From: Deuterostichococcus epilithicus
Lineage: Eukaryota > Chlorophyta > Trebouxiophyceae > Prasiolales > Stichococcaceae
Direction: 5' to 3'
DNA: 64,000 nt
Assembly: GCA_033439295.1 (NCBI GenBank)
Contig: JAVTLE010000014.1
Location: forward strand, 2,728,001-2,792,000
The notes beneath the pieces were generated by a model. The model saw only the letters and a list, made by a program, of their open reading frames with translations, did not search any database and had not been told where the DNA came from. A program made the position numbers and the translations under genes. Shown in pieces: positions 11,165 to 20,542 of the stretch (the stretch's first letter is position 1; every line of letters starts with the position of its first letter).

Positions 11165-11769
11165 AGTGTCTGAGGACCCTGAGCCAGATCCGCTGCCCTC
11201 ATGCTGTCGGCAACATGTCGCGTGTCATGCAAGCTTTCAATCCACGTTGTGAATCTGGATACAGCTGGATATCTGCTTAGGCTCGCGCTGCACGCAAACG
11301 ACTCGTGAGAGGCCCAAATTCATGTCCAGGCTGAGGTCTCTGTCTCTCTGGCAGCGTGAAGAAGGAAGTGAATTGGCACATGCCCGCGCAGGCTTGACTG
11401 AAATGGCACACCTGCCCTGTCCGGACACTGCTTCCCTTCCTTATTCCACTTGCGCAAAACCACAATGCAAGCAATTCGACTGCAACCTCGCCTGATGTGG
11501 TCTTTACCGGACATATATCCATTCGCGTTGCCAATCATGTGCGGCACTTCTCAACATGCATCACGCCACCTTCGTATACCATTCAACCAACCCTTCAACG
11601 CCCTGCATGACGCCGCGACCCTCTTGAGTGCCTGAACGTCAGAGAAACATGCATGCCGATACTGCGAGTGGGCGAAGGACGCGGCAACAGGGTTCACACA
11701 CAAGAGCACGTACGCAGATCCAGCATGCGATATTGTGGACGGCAAGGGAGAGTTGGACACTCACTTGCG
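11165..11769. other. Intergenic, no supported gene
   Basis: 5' flank of the two-anchor membrane-protein gene and 3' flank of the translocator gene. No coding sequence recognised. Confidence 0.45.
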
Positions 11770-14697
11770 TCAGGACTCCTTCGGCTTTGGGGACTTCTGG
11801 GACGCCAGGCTGTAGAGATATGTACCGAGGATCGCCAGTGTCGAGCCCGCCCAGTTCATGATCGACACTGGGTTCTGCGCATAAGCACATCCAAGTCAGA
11901 CACATGGGGTTACGTCGCTTCACGATGCGATTGCGCAAAGCTGGTGACACATTAGTAGCTGCCCCGGTTCTGGGCTGTTTCGCACCTGGAAGAAGAGCAC
12001 GGAGCTGACGACCACTGCGACGCGCTTCATGGAGTTGCCTGCAATAGAGATCGATGCAGGCGGTGAGAGATTTCCAGAGCAGCACCCATCAGACAGCCGC
12101 GCAATGCGTTGGCAGCATGCACAGCTGTGGCAGGGCAGGCTGAGGCATGAGTGACAGCAGCCACTAGGTGGTGTGGTCAGAAGTCAGAGGCCCCACCAAC
12201 GGACAGGGTCACGGGACTGAAGCCCAGGTCCAAAACCAAATAACTAATATGACAGACACAACATATACAAGTTAGCACATCGCAACTTAACAATAGACAA
12301 TTAACAGACAAATACAACAACGAATAACGCCACAACACCACAAAATTGTAGCCCAACCTGAACACGTTGTAGGCCTGCATCAGGCCATGCCGCACATGTC
12401 ATTTGTCGGCGGCCTGCCAACCTCCTCAACATCCACAGAAATGCATGCGGCCGCCGTCCAGCGAACGTCACAGCGTCCCAAGACCAGGCGCTATGCTGTT
12501 GCAGCTTTTCTGTGAGACGAGGCTTACCGTGTACAGAACGGCGCTGGCCGCCATCAGGGTGGCGAGGTGTTGGTTGCCGACCGAAGCCTTCGCTGCCTCC
12601 AGCGCCGCGCCCCACTTGTGGCGTTCCATGAGATAGGCCAGCGGCGCGCAGTAGATAAACGCCTGCAGTCTGAGAGAATTGTCAAGTGGCTACAACAGCC
12701 CGCATTTCATGCTCGTGAATGCACTCTCCTTGGCGGCCTGAGAGCGCCCGAACAACAGGGGGCAGGAAGCGCGGGCTGAGCAGGACTGCAGGTGCAGCCA
12801 TACGCACCGTAGTGGACAAAAGGATGAAAAGGTTGATGCCGCCAATGTCCTGTCGATGGAAGGGATCAAGCAAGGGGTTTGATCGCTGCAGTGTGCACGG
12901 CAAGAACAACTCCGCGGGTAGGCATACACAACGAGGCACTTCTGGCAGTGCATCAATGCTAGCTGCCTCACCTTGAAGTCACCCATCATCTTCTTGCTGC
13001 AGCACCAAGCCAAATTTGAACCAGCCCAGCAGTGTATATCGGGATCCAGCCAGAAGAGGCGAAACGATGACTTGGCTCAGAAGCATGGCACAACGTGCGC
13101 GCACCTCACGATGTTCCGAAGCACCTGCAGCATGGAGCGATCTGTTGTGACACCTTCATAGGCTCAAAAGCTTGCACTGGATGCTCCTGCCTTTGCAATT
13201 GATGTACTGGCGTCCGCAGGCGAGCCAGGATCTTGAGATTTATTAGCTCAGTTGGTATCGCACCATGCCGACATTGGAGGCGCTGGCGTTCAGGAAGCCA
13301 GGCCACGAGAAGGTGAGCTCGTTCATGGATGACAGCGCGCAGCCGCCAACGATGGGCAGCAGCGACGCCCACACCGCTAGAGGCGGGTAGGCGTGCCCCA
13401 GCAGCGGCGCCGACAGCAGCACCGAAAACACCTGAATGGTGTCGGAGTTGGGGAACTCAGCATCGCAGGACCCTCAGGAATTTACTACAGGTATTTTTTT
13501 TATGACAGCAGGTAGCAATCAATGCGACATCGCCCACTGACAAAGGTCAAAAGCAGACATATCGCATGCGCACCGGCTCGGCCGACTTGATGATGTGCGC
13601 GAACGACACCTACAAACACGCATGCAAGGTGAAATTCTGATTAGCAGTGCTCTGCATCCCATGAAATGTAGCATGGTTGCACTGGTTGTGCCACACACCG
13701 TGCACATGCCGACTCACCGCCATGGCGCCAAATGCCACGCACGCGGTAACGTGCCTGCAGGTCCACAGACACTGCCGTCAGCCTGTAGACACGCAATCTG
13801 GGCAAAGTCCAAGCAGCTTCCATGGCAGATTGCCTACGGTGCGGCGCTCATCAAGGCAGAAATCATACCCGAGGGTGTGGAATAGCGCCACTGGTGCCAG
13901 GGCCTTCCACAGCGCGGGCTCCATGTTGGGCGGCTTCTGCACGCGAGTCGCCCACAGGAGCAGGCCCACAATGCCGCTGCCGACTGCGTGATGGACAGAC
14001 ACACACGCGAATCGTCAGCATTTCGGCGTTGAGGGTCACTGAACGATTAGCTTCCTGCAGGCACCAACGAACGAAGCGCACCCAGCTGCATCGTGGCGAT
14101 GAAGTAAGGCGCTGGGAACACGTTCAGCAGCTGCTTGTTGACGATGTTGAATGCGATGTTGGCGCCTGTGTAATGCAATGCAGCAGATGCCGTCGCACGG
14201 GAGAAACACCTCTGGCTGACTGGAACCGCTGTTAGGCATGGCACGCATGTCGTTTGCCAGCGGATGTCACACGGCATCAACCACCGGACGCTGGCGTCAA
14301 GACCTTCACTCACCATACCTGCAGCACCAGAGCATCAGGTCACCGGACCGGATATGGGTGTTAATACAATGTAATCGGCAGTGCAGCAGCTCACTTTTGC
14401 TCACCAGAGAAACACATATGCCGCCACTTTGCCAGCCTTGGCCTTGCCGTCGGCCGCGGAGGCGTCGTCCCCAGACTCGCCAGGCCGGCTAAAACTGGCA
14501 TCGCCTGCGCCGCTCGAGAAGCTGGCAGCAGCCTGCACCAGGACAGGCTTGTGCGGCGCTGATCGCAGTGCTGCGTGCCTGTGAGCGCCAACGCGCAGGG
14601 GCGCGGTGTTGGACCCCCTGGCACAGACGCTCGACAATTGGCTGGCGGACTGCGGGGTCCGAAACGCGGTGCCACAACGTATCACGGTAGACTGCAT
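11770..14697 (-). CDS. GPT: Plastid sugar-phosphate/phosphate translocator, GPT-like
   Basis: Inner-envelope antiporter of the TPT/PPT/GPT/XPT family, exchanging a phosphorylated sugar for phosphate. Fifteen exons: 14405..14697, 14314..14318, 14082..14165, 13869..13983, 13718..13754, 13574..13609, 13264..13431, 13105..13124, 12972..12996, 12808..12849, 12528..12662, 12358..12374, 12197..12243, 11986..12038, 11770..11874; 393 residues. The first exon encodes a transit peptide ([16 protein letters not shown], Ser/Arg-rich). Family marks are [82 protein letters not shown] and [15 protein letters not shown] and SVGNSMKR point to the GPT/XPT side rather than TPT (HTIKALEP); substrate is inferred only. 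The 5-nt second exon is required for frame and for the conserved Trp-Tyr. Exon 12 to 13 skips a T-rich intron with no stop (12244..12357). Confidence 0.9.
14314..14318 (-). other. 5-nt microexon of the GPT-like gene
   Basis: On the minus strand the five bases GTATG are flanked by TGCAG upstream and GTGAGTG downstream, both good splice sites. Exon 1 ends in TG and exon 3 begins GCGCC, so joining them directly breaks the frame. Inserting GTATG gives TGG TAT GGC, and the protein reads [11 protein letters not shown], aligned without gaps to the plant GPT segment TWWALNVVFNI. Confidence 0.75.
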
Positions 14698-15404
14698 GGT
14701 GCCTGATGCAACTGGGTGCTCCGCCGCGGGGCTGCACCTCGTGTTAGGGATGTGACTAATTGTCGAGAAGGCCGGCGAGCTGCGCCTGTAGCCTTGCAGG
14801 ACACGCAAGCGCGGCAGAGGGAACCAGCATTGCGATGGTGCACGCTTCTGTGACGTGCGAGCGACCTAAGGAATTCCGTTTGGTTCGAACACACGTTAAG
14901 GGAAATGTTAGATCGAGCAGCGGAGAAATCTCACTGCCCATTCGGGACTGAAAGAGGGCCCTTTCTACCCGATTGCCGCCGTCGGAAAACAGTCAGCAAT
15001 TATGACAGGACGCCAAAGCTGACGGATCACAATCGTCCAGAGAGCAAAGTGTCATATTCCGGCTGCTGTTGCGGCAGGAGAGGTGGTTGCGGGCGTGGCG
15101 TTGTTCTAAGCGGGAAGACCGCTCTGACGCAGCAGAGCTACATGATGGCTCGTCTTGCTGCCTCACACTCACATGCCAGTTCGTGACGTATCCTTCTTCG
15201 GCCTCAAAATGCATGGCAGCCCACTCTGGGCCAGTCTGCCGTCTGAATAAATGTCATGCGACATGCTGCCGCAGCGACTGCCGGCAGCAGTTGGTGGGCC
15301 CCAGCTTAACTTCAGGCTGGACCGAGCCGAGCTGCGTCCGTTCCATCGATTGCATTGTCATGGATCACCGCCGCTGGTCTGTGCGCTGCAGCATGTCGCC
15401 GCCT
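14698..15404. other. Intergenic, no supported gene
   Basis: Promoter of the translocator gene and 3' flank of mS33. It holds only short open frames without resemblance to known proteins. Confidence 0.45.
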
Positions 15405-15968
15405 CTATCGCTTCTTCCGCTTGCCTTGTCCCTTCTTCGGAGGCGCCTTGCCCCGCCGCTTCAGCTTATCGAGCTTCACCTTCTTCCTGCTCAGTTTCAA
15501 TCAAGTACGATCAGGGTTCGCATCCAGGATTTGACGTAGGATTTGACATAGCTCCCCGCACATATGCCAAAGCAAGGTGCGCCGGCAAGGCCAGGTGCTC
15601 TCGAAAGCCACACCACATCTGTCACAGAGCGCAGGAGGTCGTGTCACTCACGCTTCTGCCTGCAGGTCCACGAAGAACGGGTCGCTCTTCTCCAGGCCCT
15701 CCGAGCCGTAGTAGGTCGCGATACGCTCGCCGTTCAGCTTGCGGCGCAGGACCTTGCGGCCTGACGGCAGACCGTTGCCGATGTGGTCACCGAAGATGCG
15801 GTGCCGAATCTCCTGCAGCGTCTGACCACCGAATAACTGCTCGCCTGCGGATGTCGCTGTGCTCTCTGCCCTGGCGCAGATGCGAGAAGCGCTGGCTGCG
15901 GGAGGATGCACGCCGGTCAGCAGATGTACAAGCGGGGCGCAGTGACGTGCCAGCTGCCGCAACGACAT
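15405..15968 (-). CDS. MRPS33: Mitochondrial small-subunit ribosomal protein mS33
   Basis: Small protein of the mitochondrial 30S-type subunit head. Two exons, 15652..15968 and 15405..15486; 132 residues. The N-terminus from Met at 15968 (MSLRQLARHCAPLVHLL) is Arg-rich and amphipathic, fitting a mitochondrial presequence. The core shows EIRHRIFGDHIGN, SGRKVLRRKL and SDPFFVD, and the tail KLDKLKRRGKAPPKKGQGKR is the most recognisable mark of plant and animal mS33. The join is GC|G inside an Ala codon with a GTGAGT donor. More upstream in-frame Met codons exist in the open frame (to 16097), so the start is less certain than the body. The gene diverges from Ycf66, whose proposed start lies 182 bases away. 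Confidence 0.86.
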
Positions 15969-16150
15969 GGGATTGCCGGCCAAAAGCTGTTGCAAATGGA
16001 TTGTGGGGGCTGCCTGCAACCGGCTGCAGCACAGGCAGCAAAAACCTGCAAATGCAATGTCCGACACAGTTGCAATTTGCAGCTCCTGTCGGGACAATCA
16101 GCAGAATCAGCTTGCCCTTTGAAGTTCAAAGCTGTTGGTAACCTTGAACC

Positions 16151-17482
16151 ATGCTGGCAGTTGGCGGCCGTGGCGCGCGACTCCAGCCGGTACCCTTTGC
16201 CTACTGTACAGCCCTTGCCAAGGTGCAGGTGCAGCAACACATGCACAGGCGTCTTGCGCTTGTGGGAGCTGTCCTTTTCCGTCAAATCAAAATCAGACAA
16301 GGGTTGCATTGGCTGCTGCAGGCATCGACGTCGAGGACACCTGTCTGCGTGCCAGCGGCAGCGGCAGCGCACGGCCTGCCGCCCAGGCCGTGGCATACCT
16401 CCCAATGGCGGGCGCTACAAAGGCGGGCCATGCGCAGAGCCTCCCGCAGGCGCAGTTCAGGGGCTGCAGCAGCTCCACGGGCGATGGTCAACGTCGACTT
16501 CAGCCCTGCGCTCATACTGGGCTTGGGCATGGTAGCGGGCGGCCTGCTGCTGTACAACGTGCGGCTCAGTCGGCCGTGGATATCTCGCGATTACGACGTC
16601 GTCATCTCCAGCATATCCATCCTCACCGGCGGCATCCTCGTCTTCCAGGTCTGCTGTGAACAGGGTTGGGAAACGCATCATACATGCATATGTTCATCGT
16701 TCACTGTCGAATATAGGTGACTGTGCAGCGAGTATATGGCTGACGCAGCATTCTGGCTCTCTCCGCAGGGCTGGCGGTTGGACCCGCTGCTGCTGTTTGG
16801 CCAGCTGCTCACAGCAGGAACTGCGACCGCCTTTGCGCTGGAGGTGTTCCGCCTGCGGGAGTCCATCGCCTCGAAGGAGGTGTGCCTGCCTGCCTCGGAT
16901 CAAAGCACACTGGGAGAAACTCTAAACTGAATCCCCAGGGAGGCCATGGTTGGATCTGCCATGTTCTGTCATCTCTCAGAGCATCTGATACTGCTGCCTG
17001 GTTCTTATATTAGGCGAATGTGGAGGAGCAGGACGGCGGCAGCAGGTGGACGCCCACCCAGACCCAATCACGGTGGTCGCTGCCACTGCCGGAAGAGGAG
17101 CGGCAGTACCAGCGCTGGAGCGGCGAAGAGCCTCAGCAGCGGGACCAGTGGCCAGCAGCCTACAGCGAGCAGCCGGTAAGCAAGAGAGCAGTGTTCTAGA
17201 GTGTCACACGCTTGTATTGCAGTGCGAGTTCTCGCAGCTGGGGCAAACGCCAAAACGAGCACTGTGCTTGTACAATAATTTCCGGGTGGTTTGCAGGACG
17301 TCTATGAAGACGACCAGCTGTATAGCAGGCCAGAGGACAGGCAGAGCCCGCCGGGGTACAAGAGCATCCCCAGTAATGACGGCAGCGATGGTGGCGGCCG
17401 CGGCGGCGGCCAGCGGCAGCAGGGTGGTGAATACCAGTCGCGGGGCCGCAGAATAGACTATGATGAAGTAGAGGACTGGTGA
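16151..17482 (+). CDS. YCF66: Ycf66-family plastid membrane protein, nuclear encoded
   Basis: Small thylakoid/plastid membrane protein of unknown function, conserved from cyanobacteria. Exons 16151..16648, 16769..16879, 17014..17175, 17297..17482; 318 residues from the first Met. The family core starts MVNVDFSPALILGLGM at 16483 and continues with a first membrane span, RDYDVVISSISILTGGIL, FQGWRLDPLLLFGQLL and FALEVFRLRE. This is the usual Ycf66 two-span unit. It is preceded by about 110 residues rich in Arg, Ala and Ser, a plausible plastid transit sequence; the exact start is uncertain (other in-frame Met codons at 16244 and 16430). The C-terminus is a long hydrophilic extension with Trp/Gln repeats (SRWSLPLPEEER) and an acidic end (RRIDYDEVEDW). 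In streptophytes the gene is plastid encoded; here four GT-AG exons show a nuclear location. Confidence 0.85.
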
Positions 17483-17791
17483 TGAAGGTGCTGTGCGTGT
17501 GAGTCTGGTTTGAGCGTGGCTGCTATCGCAGGCTTGTTTGATTCTTCGCATTGGGAAATGCGCCCAATGCTCGCCCAATCACTTGAGACGGATCTCCATT
17601 CCCAATCGAATCTCTGGACAGCAAGACCCGATTGCCTGTCCTGGCCAAGAGCACAGCACACTGCAGACAACGTCCGTTGCTTTCAGTTTGCGATTTCCTT
17701 TAGCCTTCCAAAACTTGAGCAGATACTGAACCGCTTCTGCTGGCGCTCCTGCACGCGTTGGCTCGCTTCTGAACAGCTCTCGGTGAACGCG
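17483..17791. other. Short intergenic region between Ycf66 and VIPP1
   Basis: Holds the Ycf66 3' flank and the VIPP1 promoter. No motif identified with confidence. Confidence 0.45.
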
Positions 17792-19976
17792 ATGCAGACT
17801 GGGTACGTCCACTGCGGTGCCGCCGGTGCTGCGCAGCATGCCACACGGCAGTCAGCACGACATGTAGTGTGCTCAGCGCACGGCGGTCTCCGCCGCTCCC
17901 AGCTCGCGCAGCGACGCACAGATACGGCGTTTTTCGCAGGTGATGCCAAGTGTCTTAGCCGTGTGCGCGTCGGCATGCAAGCAGGCCATGCGCAGCCTCC
18001 CATGAAACACTGTGCATTGACAACCGCTGCTGCGCCTGAATGTTCGATTTCACAACGCCCTCTGAGGTTGTGATCTGTTCTGGGGGTGCGGCAGGCAGGA
18101 AATTGGACACTGCAGCCTCCAGCACGCAGCGCGCCTCACGCCGCGCTGTCGCTGTCGAGGCCAACATTTTCGGCCGCGTCGGACGGGTGTTCCGGTCTTA
18201 CCTGAACGCTGCTGGTGCGTGTAGGCCACCAAAACATGCTGAGCCGGCCACTGCTGCGCTGTGCGGCACCAGGTGCATGTCGTCCGCTGCATCTGACGAG
18301 CAATGACGATCTTTCACTTGACGGTATTACGAAGGTGATATTCCAAACCTCGTTGTGTCATCCAGTCTCAAAGGCAGAGGACCCAGAGAAGATTCTGGAG
18401 CAGGCGGTGAACGACATGCAGGGCGACCTCATCAAGATGCGCCAGGCATCTGCGCAGGTGCTCTTGACATCTATCACTTCTTCCCTTTCTCGGAAGAAAT
18501 CCCTTCGCGCTTTCGTCGGACTGGACCGCTATGCCAGGGCGCGGACACTTGCATGGGGCGAATGCCAGATGTATATGTCGCACCAGTTGCTCATGGTGAT
18601 TAGTTGCCGTTCCCTTTTCCAGGTCATGGCCTCGCAGAAGCAGCTGGAGGTCAAGTACAACCAGGCGCAGCAAACATCGGTGCGACCAGCCACCCCTGTC
18701 AATCTCCTGTCGTCATAGGTGACTTGTGACATAACGCTTGACAGCATCTGGAGTCAGTCCCTGAAGTGTTCCCCACACCACGCATCATGCACGGCTGTCG
18801 GTCCCCGCCGGTCAGCAGCAGCGCTTGGCAAGGTCACACTGTGGCATCGACCGCGCTGTTTCACGATGCAGGACGAGTGGTACCGCAGGGCAGAGCTGGC
18901 ACTCAACAAGGGCGATGACGACCTCGCCCGTGAGGCCCTCAAGCGGCGGAAGGCGTATGCGGTGAGTACACATTCATGCCTGCATTTGACGCGGCTGCGG
19001 CCCATGACATGGTCGACTGCCAGCTCACCTGGCGCCTCAGGTGGCCTGCACCTGCTCAGATGTCTCGAACGTAAGGCCACGAAGCTGAGTGTCGCCCTCT
19101 ACCGGTGCAGCTCACATAATGTTGCTGATCAGCAGCTGACGCGCCCCTGTGCCCTTCGCTCTGCAGGAGAATGCGGCCGCAATGAAGGCGCAGGTGGATC
19201 AGCAGCGGAAGGCGACGGACCAGCTGATTAGCAACACCCGGTACATCTCCGACTCGCAATTGATTTGGATGCATCAGTCTTTGAGAGACAAACAGTTCGT
19301 GCGCCGCTCGACAGTCTAGCAGCAGGCTTTGATGCTCCTTTGAGGCTGTTGTCGAAAATCACATGCCCCCAAACGAACAGGATGCTGGAGCAGAAGCTGG
19401 CGGAAGCCAAGTCGAAGAAGGACACGCTCAAGGCCCGCGCCAAGTCGGCGTCGGCCTCCAAGCAGATCACGGACATGATCCAGGGCCTCAACACCAGCAA
19501 CGCCCTGACGGCCTTCGAGAAGATGGAGGAGAAGGTCATGGCCCTGGAGGCCGAGTCCGAGTCCACCCTCCAGGCGCGCGCTGCCTCTGGGGACCACCCA
19601 GCTGCATGCGGATGCTGCGTGCCTGCTGTCTGCTGCAGTCTGCTGCAGTGACCCAGGTGTGAGGCAGAGGTTGTCAGCGGCGCAGCAACAGCACACCCGT
19701 CCATTTGGGCGGTGAGGCAGATGAGCTGCACTGACTCCTCTTATTTGGAATGCGCAGCTGGCGGCGCCGGACAACTTGGAGCAGCAGTTCAAGGCGCTGG
19801 AGGGTGACTCCGTGGACGACGACCTGGCTAAGATGAAGGCAGGGCGCCTCGGCTCCGGCTCCAGCCGCAACGGATCCAAGGCGCAGCTGCCCGAGGGCCG
19901 CCCCTACGACCAGGTCTTCAAGAAGGACGCCATCGATCAGGAGCTGGACGAGCTGCGCCGCCGCGCCCGCGAGTGA
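17792..19976 (+). CDS. VIPP1: VIPP1/IM30, PspA-ESCRT-III membrane remodelling protein of plastids
   Basis: Forms rings and rods that build and protect thylakoid and inner-envelope membranes. Exons 17792..17802, 18099..18214, 18378..18457, 18623..18679, 18872..18961, 19167..19240, 19381..19573, 19758..19976; 279 residues. An 11-nt first exon (MQTG) joins through a GTACGT donor to a Ser/Arg-rich transit peptide, then helix 0, [17 protein letters not shown]. The PspA coiled coils follow: [81 protein letters not shown] and [19 protein letters not shown]. The end ([18 protein letters not shown]) is the C-terminal extension that separates VIPP1 from bacterial PspA. The exon 7 to 8 join needs a GC donor (CAG|GCGCGC at 19574). 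It follows Ycf66 on the same strand. Confidence 0.92.
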
Positions 19977-20542
19977 AAGGGTCACTCGCACCTGGCGAAG
20001 GGTTTCCCGCTGGCTGGTCCTCGGAAGGGGCTTGCAGCGGCAATTGGAGCGGCAGATTTGGCGAAGTTGCTTTGCATCATATTGTTTTCGGTCTGGCATG
20101 GCATTCATCATGTGGTCAACGGCTACGCCGCACACAGCATGGCGGCGACTGTGACCGCGCTCAGCGTGTGGGAATTTTGAACTCTAAAGTTTGCACCAAC
20201 TGTCAAGATGAGATCGGCACCGAAACGCTGGCTGGTTTCTGTCTTGAACAGGTAATGCAGGCAGCATCCCAAGGCGTTAATGGATATACGGAAGCATCTC
20301 CCCTTTCCGTTCGAAAGGCCCTGCCGCAACAGGCGCTTTTCAGCGGGTATCTGCCAGCCTGGAAGTTCGCTACCATCCTGCAGTTGTGGTCTGTTTTGCA
20401 GTGTTATATTCTGCTTTGTTCCTGTGCCACACGTGTCGAGTTGTTTGCAGAGGGCACCACAGATCACGTTTTCAGCTGCTCGGCAGTGCCAGATCTGTGT
20501 CGGAGATTGACTGATTCCTGGCGAGTCGGCAAGCTCGGAGCC
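19977..20542. other. Intergenic, VIPP1 3' flank and SUCLA2 promoter
   Basis: No supported coding sequence. One frame stays open through this stretch and into the next gene but shows no resemblance to known proteins. Confidence 0.45.

Noticed and set aside
13243-13257. tRNA A-box-like sequence TTAGCTCAGTTGGTA
   Set aside because: It matches the D-arm of many tRNAs, but no B-box (GGTTCGAATCC type) or acceptor stem follows, and it lies in an intron of the translocator gene on the opposite strand.
14876-14888. B-box-like GGTTCGAAC
   Set aside because: No A-box at the right distance and no foldable cloverleaf around it.
19574-19651. Read-through of the VIPP1 exon 7 into [10 protein letters not shown] and on to a stop
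   Set aside because: Using it would truncate VIPP1 before the conserved [18 protein letters not shown] segment; the GC donor gives an in-phase join.
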